This document shows positions 23,821-32,492 of a stretch of DNA of 40,871 nucleotides, piece after piece. The DNA lies in assembly GCA_021299385.1 (NCBI GenBank), contig JAJTGZ010000033.1, forward strand, positions 1-40,871, in the 5' to 3' direction. The notes below the pieces were generated by a model, which worked only from the letters and a program-made list of their open reading frames with translations, had not been told where the DNA came from and ran no database searches. Position numbers and translations under genes: made by a program. The stretch's first letter is position 1, and every line of letters starts with the position of its first letter. Origin of the DNA: Phycisphaeraceae bacterium (GTDB lineage: Bacteria > Planctomycetota > Phycisphaerae > Phycisphaerales > UBA1924).

Positions 23821-23866
23821 GAACCACACCCACACACATCCGCACTTGGTCAGATGAGGAGAACCG

Positions 23867-25096
23867 ATGGTCAGCACGGCAGGCGGGCAGAACGTGGTGG
23901 TGGTGCAGGGGCTGGTCAAGACGTTCAAGGACTTTTGGCTGCGCACTCGCGCACGCGGCGTCGATGGGCTGAGCTTTGATGTGCAGCGCGGGGAGGTCTT
24001 TGGCCTCTTGGGCCCGAACGGCTCGGGCAAGAGCACCACGATCAAGATCATCCTGGGCCTGCTCAGGCCGACGGCCGGGCGGGTGGCGGTCTTTGGCAAG
24101 CCGGCGACGGACGTGGGGATCAAGAAAAGAATCGGCTACCTGCCCGAGGAGAGTTACCTCTACCCGTTCTTGAACGCGCGCGAGACGCTGGATTACTACG
24201 GCAAGCTCTTCCAGCTCGACCGCAGCGTGCGCGTCAAGCGGATCGACGAGCTGCTGGACATGGTCGGGCTGACGGGTACGCAGTACCGCGCGGTCAAAGA
24301 CTATTCCAAGGGGATGCAACGGCGGATCGGGATCGCGCAGGCGTTGATCAACGACCCGGAACTGCTGATCCTCGACGAGCCGACGACGGGGCTGGACCCG
24401 ATCGGGACAAGGCAGGTCAAGGACTTGATCGTGGAGCTTGGCCGGCGTGGCAAGAGCGTTATTTTGTCCAGCCACCTGCTGACGGACGTGGAGGATTGCG
24501 TCGACCGTATGGTGATCCTCTATGGCGGCAAGAAGCAAGCGGAGGGGACGTGCGAGAGCCTGCTGACGGTCGGGAGCAAGAGCGTCATCGAGGCCGAGGG
24601 GCTTGATGAGGCGACGATCAGCCGGGTTGATGAGTTGATCCGGCAGCGGTCGGGCGGTGAGCAGGGGATCGGGCGTGTGTACAAGCCCCGGCAGCGGCTG
24701 GAGGACTTGTTTGTCGATATCGTCAACCGTGCGACGCGGGAGAAACTGCGGACGAGCGGGGCGAGCCACGGCGGGCAGACAGCCGAGTTTTTGCGGGCAC
24801 GCGAGGGTGAGGGGCTGCTGGCGGCGCTGAGCAGCGACGCGCCGGCGGAGGTTGCGGCGGTGCCGGTGGCGGCGCAGCCCGTGGCCGCGGCCGTTGGACC
24901 GGATAGGGGCGTGCTGGAGGGGTTGGCCGCGGTTACGCCGGGAGGGAAGGCGCCGGTTGGTTCGCCCGCACCTGCGCACGCGCCGGCACCGGCTGCCGGC
25001 ACGCAAGGGGCGCGGGTGGAGAAGCCCGCAGGCAAGCCCGGCGGTGATGATGTGGACCGGGGGATGCTCGACTCGCTGACGGGTGGGCAGAGGTAG
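23867..25096 (+). CDS. ABC transporter ATP-binding protein
   Basis: The ATPase domain (about 10-235) is complete: Walker A GPNGSGKST (49-57), a Q-loop region near YLPEESYLYP, signature YSKGMQRRIG (146-155), Walker B LLILDEP (166-172) and the switch histidine His203. It resembles the CcmA/NatA-type subfamily used by exporters and lipid or Gliding-type systems. The last 100 or so residues (about 305-409) form an Ala/Pro/Gly-rich tail of low complexity, absent in standard subunits. AGGAG lies eight bases before ATG 23867. It follows the third SPFH gene by 46 bases, and the permease follows, so it is likely in the same operon. The substrate is unknown. Confidence 0.92.
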   Translation: MVSTAGGQNVVVVQGLVKTFKDFWLRTRARGVDGLSFDVQRGEVFGLLGPNGSGKSTTIKIILGLLRPTAGRVAVFGKPATDVGIKKRIGYLPEESYLYPFLNARETLDYYGKLFQLDRSVRVKRIDELLDMVGLTGTQYRAVKDYSKGMQRRIGIAQALINDPELLILDEPTTGLDPIGTRQVKDLIVELGRRGKSVILSSHLLTDVEDCVDRMVILYGGKKQAEGTCESLLTVGSKSVIEAEGLDEATISRVDELIRQRSGGEQGIGRVYKPRQRLEDLFVDIVNRATREKLRTSGASHGGQTAEFLRAREGEGLLAALSSDAPAEVAAVPVAAQPVAAAVGPDRGVLEGLAAVTPGGKAPVGSPAPAHAPAPAAGTQGARVEKPAGKPGGDDVDRGMLDSLTGGQR

Positions 25097-25104
25097 TGAT
25101 GAGT

Positions 25105-25139
25105 GGTGAGCGATGAGCGATGAGCGATGAGCGATGAGT
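25105..25139 (+). repeat. Heptamer tandem repeat (GATGAGC) between ABC genes
   Basis: Five GATGAGC-type units lie in the 78-base gap between the ATPase stop and the permease ATG. The first 30 bases are identical to the inverted array at 91-120. Because it sits in an operon spacer 35 bases before a start codon, changes in copy number could alter the spacing. Confidence 0.8.
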
Positions 25140-25174
25140 AGTGCTGTGGGTGGTGTTGGTTTGAGGGTGTTTGT

Positions 25175-27175
25175 ATGAGGTTGGGTGAGTTGCTTGGAAA
25201 GATTGATCGGGTGCAGCAGTCGCTGACGTTCAAGGTGGTCGCGTCGATCATTGCGGTTGCGATTGCGGTGGGTGTGGTCGTTACGTACAGCGTTCGTCAG
25301 GCGGCGATGAAGGGGCAGATGGAGTCGCTGCGGGGCACGGACTTTGTGGGGGCAGAGCCCGCGGGGGCCGAGGCGCCCAAGGCGGGGTCGCCGGAGGCAG
25401 AGGCTCGGAAGGTGGTTGTGCAGCAGGCCGAGGCATTGGCGCGGTTTAACAACAAGCTGCGCAGCCGGCAGTTGTCGATCGTGGGTGTCGGGGCGACGGT
25501 GGGGCTGGTGCTGGTGCCTGTGCTGGGTGTGGTCTGGTTGGGTGTGGGGTTGACGTACCTGGGGCTGGGGGTGCTGGCGGCGGGGACGGTCTGGCCGATG
25601 GTGCAGTTTGGCAGTGCGCGTTGGCAGGGGATCGGTGTCTTTATTGGCGGGGTGCTGGTGCTGGCGGGGAGTTTTAGTGCGCTGCTGCAGTTGCTTCGGC
25701 TGCTGCTGTCGGCGTCGCTGCCTGTAACGGCGATTGCGCGGAACGTGGTGGCCGAGGGCGTGCGGATGAAGATCAGCCTGGTCTTTATCGTGCTGCTGAT
25801 TTTGGGGCTGAGCGTGCTGCCGGGGCTGCTGGACCCGGCGACGCCGTTGCGGTACCGGGTGCAGAGTTTTTTGCAGTACGCCACGGCGGGGACGTTCTGG
25901 GTCTCGGCGATATTGGTGCTAACGCTCTCGGCGGCGAGCGTCTGCTTCGAGCAGCGCGACAAGATCGTCTGGCAGACGATGACCAAGCCCGTGCGGGCGT
26001 GGGAGTTTGTCCTGGGCAAGTGGCTGGGTGTCTTTGGCGTCGCGGCGGTGCTGGTGGGGGTGAGCTGCACGGGGATTTTCTTCTTTACCGACTACTTGCG
26101 CAGGACGGGCGTGGCGGTCGAGGAGGTCAGCCCGTATGTGCCCCAGGACAGGGGGCGGATCGTTACCGATGACCGGCTGGCGCTAGACAGCCAGGTGCTG
26201 GTGGGCCGGCTGAGCGAACGGCCGAGGATTCCTAATGACCTGGCGGCGGAGCTCGACCAGGTGGTGAAGTTGCGGCTGGCCGAGGCGGTCAAGAAGTATG
26301 AGCAGTCGCGCGATCCGGCGATGGTGCCCGACGAGGCGAAGATCCGCGCCGAGGCGAGCAACGAACTGCTGACGAGTTTTTTTTCGCTGGCGCCCGGGGC
26401 GGTGCGGGAGTACACGTTCTATGGGCTTGAGCGTGCCAAGGACTTTGACTTGCCGATGACGCTGCGGTACAAGGTGAACGTGGGTGCGAGCAACCCGACG
26501 GACTTTGGTATGGTTACGTTCTTTCTGAAGAACACCGCGCCGCTGGTTCGGCGTGTGCCGGCCGGGCAGGTGATGAGCATGCCGATTTTGAGCAGCGCGA
26601 TCGAGGAGCGGGAGGAGGATGGGAAGAAGGTCGCGGTGCTGGCGCTGGCGATCGGCAGCGGGGACGGGAGCCCGGTGCGTGAGGGGGATAAGAGCATCAG
26701 CCTGCCCTTTGATGGCTTTGAGGTAACGTTTGTGGTCAGCTCGTTTGAGGCGAACTTTCTGCGTGTGGCGTTGGTGATGCTGTTGAAGTTGGGCCTGCTG
26801 GGGATGGTGGCGGTGGTGGCGGGGACGTTTTTGGCGTTCCCTGTGGCGTGCCTGCTGAGCTTTGGTGTGATGCTGATGGCCGAGGGCGCGGGTGCCGTGG
26901 GCAAGGCTCTGGATTTGTTCGACCCTATCGACGGGCAGACGCGCGAGGTGAGTTACTGGAAGTACCCGGTGCAGTGGATCGCCACGCCGGTGTCGCAGAT
27001 GTTCGGGTTTTACAGCCGATTGGACCCGACGGGCAAACTCGTCGAGGGCCGGCTGGTCAGTTGGGGTGATGTGGGGTATGCGGCGCTGATTTTGGGTGGT
27101 GTTACAGTGGTGTTGGGGATTGTCGGGTCGGTGATTTTTAGGAACCGCGAACTGGCGACCTACAGCGGGCAGTAG
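25175..27175 (+). CDS. ABC transporter permease (ABC-2 type) with a large extracytoplasmic domain
   Basis: The 666-residue protein has an N-terminal membrane segment (about 21-40), then several more (about 98-115, 120-140, 150-175, 200-222, 240-262, 285-310). A soluble region of about 210 residues follows (about 315-530), with Glu/Asp-rich stretches and TFYGLERAKDFDLPMTLRYK. It closes with two or three membrane segments (about 535-580 and 640-660). This matches ABC-2 type permeases with an inserted extracytoplasmic domain. The adjacent ATPase is the obvious partner. CVEQ-like sequence CFEQRDKIVWQTMTKPVRAWEFVLGKWLG, in part (KPVRAWEFVLGKWLG), resembles the ABC-2 permease segment before a membrane helix. 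It may export a lipid or polymer, but the substrate cannot be read. The ATG at 25175 is the first after the repeat. Confidence 0.82.
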   Translation: MRLGELLGKIDRVQQSLTFKVVASIIAVAIAVGVVVTYSVRQAAMKGQMESLRGTDFVGAEPAGAEAPKAGSPEAEARKVVVQQAEALARFNNKLRSRQLSIVGVGATVGLVLVPVLGVVWLGVGLTYLGLGVLAAGTVWPMVQFGSARWQGIGVFIGGVLVLAGSFSALLQLLRLLLSASLPVTAIARNVVAEGVRMKISLVFIVLLILGLSVLPGLLDPATPLRYRVQSFLQYATAGTFWVSAILVLTLSAASVCFEQRDKIVWQTMTKPVRAWEFVLGKWLGVFGVAAVLVGVSCTGIFFFTDYLRRTGVAVEEVSPYVPQDRGRIVTDDRLALDSQVLVGRLSERPRIPNDLAAELDQVVKLRLAEAVKKYEQSRDPAMVPDEAKIRAEASNELLTSFFSLAPGAVREYTFYGLERAKDFDLPMTLRYKVNVGASNPTDFGMVTFFLKNTAPLVRRVPAGQVMSMPILSSAIEEREEDGKKVAVLALAIGSGDGSPVREGDKSISLPFDGFEVTFVVSSFEANFLRVALVMLLKLGLLGMVAVVAGTFLAFPVACLLSFGVMLMAEGAGAVGKALDLFDPIDGQTREVSYWKYPVQWIATPVSQMFGFYSRLDPTGKLVEGRLVSWGDVGYAALILGGVTVVLGIVGSVIFRNRELATYSGQ

Positions 27176-27211
27176 ACAGTGCGTGGGTGTGCGAGCACGA
27201 AGGGCTTTTGC

Positions 27212-29203
27212 ATGATGGGCCGAGGGTATGTGCAAGTCTGGGCGCTGTTGGTGCTCGTCGCGGGCGTGGTCGGGAGCACGCTGCTGACGGTGCGCCTCTC
27301 GGCCAGCGCGGGCCGGCACCAGTTGGTCTACACGACCAAGGCCGAGGCCGGGATGACCAGCGAGGAGGCGTTGGGGATTGCTGCGGGCGCGTTCCGTGGG
27401 TTGTTTGTCAACATGCTGTGGATGCGTGCGCAGGCGCTCAAGCAGGACGGGAAGTATTGGGAGGCGACGGACCTGGCGCGGACGATCACGCGGTTGCAGC
27501 CGAGGTTCCCGCGGGCGTGGGCGTTTCATGGGTGGAACCTGGCGTACAACATCTCTGTGGCGACGCAGACGCCCGAGGAGCGTTGGCAGTGGGTCGACAG
27601 CGGGGTTCGGCTGCTGCGCAACGAGGGGATCCCCAAGAACCCCAACGACATGCTGCTGCACCGCGAGCTGGCGTGGATCCTGCTGCACAAGGTGCAGGGG
27701 CGGATGGACGACGCGAACAACTATTACAAGGCCCGGTTTGCGCGCGAGTGGACGGTGGCGGTTGGCCCGCCGCCGGAGCGGAGCAAGGAGAACCGCGAGC
27801 GCAGCAAGTACATCGAGGAATCAGCGGCACGGATGGATCTGATCGCCAGCGGGGTGGGGACGGTCGAGGAGTTGCGTGCGAAGTATCCGCTGGCCGGGGA
27901 GCTGGCAGACGCGCTGCTCAACGATGCGAAGATTGACATCCGCACGGCCGAGGGCCGGCTGAAGTTGCTGGAGCAGCGCGAGCTGATCCGGAGCGTGCAG
28001 CGGCGGATGCGGCTGCTGAAGTTGGGGCAGTCGGGCATCCCGCCGGAGGTGATCCCGGAGGTTGCGCGGATGTTCAGCGACCCGTCGATTGTGCAGAACG
28101 GGCTGATGCCGTTGATCGCGCATGTGCGCAAGCGGGTGCTCGTCGAGCAGTACAACATGGAGCCCGAGCGGATGGCGCGGTACATCCGCAAGTACGGCCC
28201 GCTGGACTGGCGGCACCCGGCGGCGCACGCGCTCTATTGGGGCGCAAAGGGGGTTGAGGCGGGTCAGACCCGGGTGCAGGACCAGAACCGGGCGGACTTT
28301 GACTTCATCAACACCGACCGCATCGCGATCCACGCGCTGCAGGAGATGTACCGGACGGGTGTGGTGCAGTACGACATTTTGATGCCGCAGCGGTTCTTTG
28401 TGCAGATGACGGCGCCGGACTTTATCAAGAGTTACGACGACAACGTGCAGGAGTTGCTCGACCGCGAGGCCGAGCAGATGAAGCTGACCAAGGGCGTGGA
28501 CATGGCAGGCCGGGTGTACCGGTTCTACTCGGCGGGGTATGAGAACTTCCTTGCCGATGCGATCGTGCTGATGTACCGGCGTGGTCAGCTTGACGAGGCG
28601 CGTGCGTACAAGGACAAGTTGGCGTCGTGGCAGGGCCGCAACCAGAACGACTACCGCCAGGAAGCGATCCGCACGATGGACCTTGAGGAGTATGTTGCCG
28701 AGCAGATCAAGGAGCGGACCAACGCGCCGAACCTGGCGTTGCAGGAGGTGTATGGGTCGTTGCAGGGTGCGTTCTACAACGGGCTGCTGGCCGGGGACGA
28801 TGAGCTGTTCCGGACGCAGTACGAGTTTGCCCGCAAGTTCCACCGCGTGTTCATGGAGCAGCAGTATCGGCAGACGAACGTGGACCCGAACGACCCTGGG
28901 CGCATGGCCGGGGTGATGAGCGCGAACTTTGCGGACGTTGCCGGGCAGGTGCTGTACATGACCATCGAGCTGCTTGGGCCGATCGACGGCTCGGCGATCT
29001 TCAGCCGAGCGCCCGAGGAGGCCCGGCTGGTTGCCTTCGACCTCATCGAGCTGGGGATGGAGCGGGACGAGAAGGGGAACATCATCGCTAGCGACATGCA
29101 GCGTCTGTTCCCCGAGCCGGCTGGGTTCAAGGCCTTCCGCGCCCGGCGGGAGGAAGAATTTAACCGCAAGAAGATCGAGCGGGGGCAGCAGGAACTGAAG
29201 TAA
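27212..29203 (+). CDS. Membrane-anchored protein with probable TPR-like helices, ABC operon
   Basis: I do not recognise a named family. The 663-residue protein has one N-terminal membrane anchor (about 7-27) and is otherwise predicted soluble and mostly helical. SEEALGIAAGAFRGLFVNML and the segment with FPRAWAFHGWNLAYNISV, then LHRELAWILLHK, look like TPR-type repeats. Tyr, Arg and Glu are frequent (EMYRTGVVQYD, RFFVQMTAPDF). It follows the permease by 36 bases and ends the operon, so an accessory role for the ABC exporter or the SPFH complex is inferred. ATG 27212 is chosen, with AAGGG about eight bases before. A GTG at 27179 would add 11 residues without a ribosome site. Confidence 0.75.
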   Translation: MMGRGYVQVWALLVLVAGVVGSTLLTVRLSASAGRHQLVYTTKAEAGMTSEEALGIAAGAFRGLFVNMLWMRAQALKQDGKYWEATDLARTITRLQPRFPRAWAFHGWNLAYNISVATQTPEERWQWVDSGVRLLRNEGIPKNPNDMLLHRELAWILLHKVQGRMDDANNYYKARFAREWTVAVGPPPERSKENRERSKYIEESAARMDLIASGVGTVEELRAKYPLAGELADALLNDAKIDIRTAEGRLKLLEQRELIRSVQRRMRLLKLGQSGIPPEVIPEVARMFSDPSIVQNGLMPLIAHVRKRVLVEQYNMEPERMARYIRKYGPLDWRHPAAHALYWGAKGVEAGQTRVQDQNRADFDFINTDRIAIHALQEMYRTGVVQYDILMPQRFFVQMTAPDFIKSYDDNVQELLDREAEQMKLTKGVDMAGRVYRFYSAGYENFLADAIVLMYRRGQLDEARAYKDKLASWQGRNQNDYRQEAIRTMDLEEYVAEQIKERTNAPNLALQEVYGSLQGAFYNGLLAGDDELFRTQYEFARKFHRVFMEQQYRQTNVDPNDPGRMAGVMSANFADVAGQVLYMTIELLGPIDGSAIFSRAPEEARLVAFDLIELGMERDEKGNIIASDMQRLFPEPAGFKAFRARREEEFNRKKIERGQQELK

Positions 29204-29252
29204 GAGCCTTTACGCTTGATCGTTCCATGCCCAGCGCGGGGGCAGGTCGAGC

Positions 29253-29308
29253 GGGTTGCCAAGGGCGGGGCACCGAAGGAACCCTTCCCGCTTGGGCGTT
29301 GGCAAGCC
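29253..29308. terminator. Imperfect inverted repeat between convergent operons
   Basis: GGGTTGCCAA (29253-29262) and TTGGCAAGCC (29299-29308) form a stem with a perfect 7-base core (TTGCCAA/TTGGCAA) and one mismatch. GGGCGGG and CCCGCTTGGG between the arms can extend or rearrange the fold. It lies in the 108-base gap between the two convergent operons, where a bidirectional terminator is expected. No T-run accompanies it. Confidence 0.4.
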
Positions 29309-29311
29309 GGC

Positions 29312-29929
29312 TCACCCCGCCGAGCGGCTGATGCGCTGCTCGGCCTTGATCTTCTGGTTGAGCAAATAGGTCTTCCACTGCGGGTCGGTCTCAAGATAGA
29401 CGGCCCGGCGGATGCGCTGCAGGGTGGTGTCGTCGTACTTGTCGCGGAGCTGATCGACCTCGATGGACTTGCGGAGTGCCGGGAGGTAGCGGTCGCTGCG
29501 TTCGAGGGCCTTGGTGTAGTACTTGGCGGCCTCGTCGTAGTGCAGGAGCTCTTGTGCGAGCATGCCCATGGCGGTGTAGGGGCGCGGGTCTGTCAGGTCG
29601 TTCTCGGCAGCGACCTGAAAGGCGGTGGCGGCGTCGAGGTTGTTGCCACGCTTCATCAGCAGCACGCCCATGTTGTGCCAGCCCGGGGCGTAGGTGGGTG
29701 CGACGCGCACGGCCTGCTGGTAGATGCTGATGGCCTCGTCGAGTTTGCCTTCGCGGTCCTTGGCCTGTGCTTGCTTGGCCAGCTCGTTGGCCTCGTTGAG
29801 TCGGCTGGCGGGCGAGTCGATCACCTGTGGGCTCGTGGTGGCGCAGGCACTGAGCGACAACACCATGGGCAGCGCGAGTGTGAGCGTGCAGGCCAGGAGC
29901 AGGGTGCGGGCGCGTGTGTGGGGGTTCAT
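29312..29929 (-). CDS. TPR lipoprotein at the end of the pseudopilin operon
   Basis: The 205-residue product has a signal peptide with lipobox LSAC (Cys29), then a TPR array: SRLNEANELAKQAQAKDREG, then YQQAVRVAPTYAPGWHNMG, then LHYDEAAKYYTKALERSDRY. The last part (about 160-205) is helical and basic. The start, ATG 29929, overlaps the stop of the GspM-like gene as ATGA, a coupled start; longer versions are not coupled. Small TPR lipoproteins help assemble secretins or pili (PilF/PilW for type IV pili, and type II pilotins that are not TPR), so a pilotin-like task is a reasonable inference. No secretin gene is present in the window to test it. Confidence 0.82.
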   Translation of the reverse strand: MNPHTRARTLLLACTLTLALPMVLSLSACATTSPQVIDSPASRLNEANELAKQAQAKDREGKLDEAISIYQQAVRVAPTYAPGWHNMGVLLMKRGNNLDAATAFQVAAENDLTDPRPYTAMGMLAQELLHYDEAAKYYTKALERSDRYLPALRKSIEVDQLRDKYDDTTLQRIRRAVYLETDPQWKTYLLNQKIKAEQRISRSAG

Positions 29930-30516
29930 GGTGCTTGCTTCTCCCAGCGTGTAAAGACGGCGTCGAGCTTCCACCCGGGTTTATCGTCGGCCGTGGCCTG
30001 GGAGGGGCGGAACTCCAGGCGTTTGACCTGCACGCCGGGCAGTTCGGTGGTGGCCTTGTGCAGCCAGTTGAGCAGCCCCTCGGCTGGCTGGGCCGTGAGG
30101 GTGAAGGTGTAGACCTTGCGGCTGATATTCGGGGGGCGTGGGCGTGTGTCCTCTGCTTCGCTCTCGGTGGCGATGGTCAGCCCCAGGTCGCGTGCGGCCT
30201 GGCTGATCTTGCCGAGCATACGTGGGTCGGGCGCGAGCAGTTCGGCGCCGCCGAGGGCGGTCTCAAACTCGCCGGCCTCTTTGAGCCGGCCGATCTCGAA
30301 GGCGATGGACTCGGTCAGCTCGCGCTCGCGGGCAACCGCGCTGCCCACGGCCGCCCGGCGGGCGACCTGCACGCCGGTGAAGATGAGCGCCAGCAGCACG
30401 CCGAGCGCGCCGAGCCAGACGAGCCAGCGCGGGCGGTTGGCCCGCTCGGCACCGGTGGCCGAGCTTTGCAGCTCGGCGCGGACCTCGTCGCTGACCATCA
30501 GGGGGCGGTCGCTCAT
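29926..30516 (-). CDS. GspM/PilO-like inner-membrane protein of the pseudopilin operon
   Basis: The 196-residue protein has a cytoplasmic start (1-30), one membrane segment (about 31-50), a helical stretch (about 60-95) and a small alpha/beta domain (about 105-190). That domain has RKVYTFTLTAQPAEGLLNWLH and VQVKRLEFRPS. This order (short cytoplasmic end, membrane helix, coiled coil, ferredoxin-like fold) is that of GspM and PilO. In type II secretion, GspM pairs with GspL at the inner membrane. Its ATG overlaps the GspL-like stop (30513-30516) and its stop overlaps the TPR lipoprotein start. Sequence similarity is weak, so the name rests on architecture and position. Confidence 0.65.
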   Translation of the reverse strand: MSDRPLMVSDEVRAELQSSATGAERANRPRWLVWLGALGVLLALIFTGVQVARRAAVGSAVARERELTESIAFEIGRLKEAGEFETALGGAELLAPDPRMLGKISQAARDLGLTIATESEAEDTRPRPPNISRKVYTFTLTAQPAEGLLNWLHKATTELPGVQVKRLEFRPSQATADDKPGWKLDAVFTRWEKQAP

Positions 30517-32492
30517 GGTGTGCCCTCCGGCGTCGGGGTTGGGGCAGGCTCGGGGGATGTGGGGGTTGCGGGGGTTGCCGGGAGGATTTCGGGTGCGGGC
30601 GTTTCGGGTACTGGCGTAGGTGCGGGCACGGGTGCGGTGGGTGCCGGTGTTGGGTTGCCCTGTGTGCTCTCGGGTGTCGTGGGTGTCGCGGGTGTTGTTG
30701 TGGGGGTGGGCGTAGGGGTGGGCTTGGGCAGTGGTGGTAACGGTGGCGTGTTCTTGGGTGCGTCGTCCATGCGGGCCGAGAGGTTAAAGCGTCGGCGTGT
30801 GCCGTCGACGCCGATGGTGCGTCCGTCCCAGCGCAGTTCGCGTGGCGCGCCGGTGCGCGTGGCGCGGATGCGTTCTAAGAACGTCGGCCCGGCGTCTTCC
30901 TGGGCCAGGAACTCAGCGGTGGCAAGCATGCCCGAGTTGAGCGACAGGGCGCGAAGCTCCAGGCCCTGTACGCCCTCGCTGGCTTGCAGGAAGCGTGCCA
31001 ACTCGGCGATGAGTGGGTCCTCCTCGCGCAGTTCGCGGCGCTGGGCGAGTTTTTCGTTGACCTTGCTCCGCAGCAGGGCGACGGGTTCTGGTGTCGCCGG
31101 CGTTATGACCGCACCATATTTTTTGGCCTTGACAAAGAACTCTTCGCGCGTCGCCACGATGCCGTCGAGCTGCCCGGTGAGTTCCTTGGCCGAGCGACCG
31201 GCGCGGACACCCAGCACGGCAACGGCGGCCCCCCCGGCCAGCAGGGCCAGCCCGCCCCACAGGTGCAGCTTGCGCGAGGCACGCCCGGGGCGCGTCGAGA
31301 GGGTCGTGATGCTCTGGCGTGGGTCCACGGCCATGGGGCCCGCGGGCAATAGCGTGCCGAGGTTCTCGACATCGATCATGCGGCGCAGGGTGGTGGCGAC
31401 GGGGTCGTCGTTGACAGCCGCGGCAACGGGCACGCCGGGCCACGCCTTGCCGATGCCGGCGGCAACGGCGGCCACGCCGAGCATGTCGGGAAGGTCAAAC
31501 TCCAGCCCGTTGCATGTGATGCTCGATGCCCCGGCGACGCTGATGCGCTGCGGGGCCAGCCCGGTCTGCACGCTCCACCCGAGCCAGTCGGTGGCCAGGC
31601 GGCCGATGTCGCTGCGGCCGACCTCGACGACGCTGGTCGGTGGCTCGCCGGGGGGCTGGTCAGGGTCTTGCGCGTCGATCAGCCGGAGGTTCCCCCGGCC
31701 CGGGGCAGGCTCGACGGCGGGCGGCTCATCGACGGACTCGCGCAGTTTGATCGAGCCTGCGCACAGCAGCGCACCACCCTGCGACCACGTCCAGAGGATT
31801 TCCCCCGGCGGCTCCTGGATCAGCACACTGGCGATGACGTCGTCGACGGTTGTTGTCGTGGAATCGGCGACGATGCGGGGGGGAGCGGGGGTGGGTGCCG
31901 GGGTAGTCGGCTTGGTCTTTTCAACCTGTGCCGCGGCGAGGGCGTGCCAGATCGTGCAGACCCGCCGCACGCGGATGCCCGCGCCGTCGAGCGCGTCGAG
32001 CACCAGCCGGATCGGCGCATCGGGCACGCTCATGATCCCTAGACGCTGCCGGCGGATCGTATGCTTGGCACTCTTCTGTCGCGGGATCGTAACGTCCGCC
32101 AGCGCCTGCACGCTCGTTGCGCTGCCCACCTCTGATGGCCCGACCCACTGGCCCATCCACGCCAGGCTCGGGGAGGTGTCCTCTTCAGAGTCCCCCAGCG
32201 CGTCGCGCACGGCGGCGCGGACGACCTCCGGCTGGGGGCTTTCCGCGGTGATCCACCCGCACCCGGCACCGTCAGAGTCCAGCACGATGATGACCTCGGG
32301 GTTCCCTGGTGAGGCCTTCGCCTGCACGGCGATCCACTCGACGAGCATCTCGGCTGCACGCACAGGGTCTTCGATGGCCTTGCCCGGTGCAAGCCCGAGC
32401 CAGGGGGACTCACCCTTGAGGTCAAACCATCGCGCGCCGGTGATGGCCAGCCCACCGCCGGCTCGGGAGATAAAGCACGCGGCAACGGTCAC
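30513..32492 (-). CDS. GspL-like (PilM/PilN-like) inner-membrane assembly protein
   Basis: The 659-residue protein has a large N-terminal cytoplasmic part (1-400) of actin-like style (EVIIVLDSDGAGCGWI, VGRSDIGRLATDWLG, NGLEFDLP). A single membrane segment (about 410-429) and a helical, periplasmic region (about 430-560) follow. The end is a Pro/Thr/Ala tail (about 578-659). In type II secretion, GspL recruits the ATPase GspE and pairs with GspM; in pili, PilM and PilN share that role, so this could be a fused form. The GTG at 32492 overlaps the preceding stop as GTGA, which fixes it. The Pro-rich tail gives the opposite strand long false open frames. Confidence 0.65.
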   Translation of the reverse strand: MTVAACFISRAGGGLAITGARWFDLKGESPWLGLAPGKAIEDPVRAAEMLVEWIAVQAKASPGNPEVIIVLDSDGAGCGWITAESPQPEVVRAAVRDALGDSEEDTSPSLAWMGQWVGPSEVGSATSVQALADVTIPRQKSAKHTIRRQRLGIMSVPDAPIRLVLDALDGAGIRVRRVCTIWHALAAAQVEKTKPTTPAPTPAPPRIVADSTTTTVDDVIASVLIQEPPGEILWTWSQGGALLCAGSIKLRESVDEPPAVEPAPGRGNLRLIDAQDPDQPPGEPPTSVVEVGRSDIGRLATDWLGWSVQTGLAPQRISVAGASSITCNGLEFDLPDMLGVAAVAAGIGKAWPGVPVAAAVNDDPVATTLRRMIDVENLGTLLPAGPMAVDPRQSITTLSTRPGRASRKLHLWGGLALLAGGAAVAVLGVRAGRSAKELTGQLDGIVATREEFFVKAKKYGAVITPATPEPVALLRSKVNEKLAQRRELREEDPLIAELARFLQASEGVQGLELRALSLNSGMLATAEFLAQEDAGPTFLERIRATRTGAPRELRWDGRTIGVDGTRRRFNLSARMDDAPKNTPPLPPLPKPTPTPTPTTTPATPTTPESTQGNPTPAPTAPVPAPTPVPETPAPEILPATPATPTSPEPAPTPTPEGTP

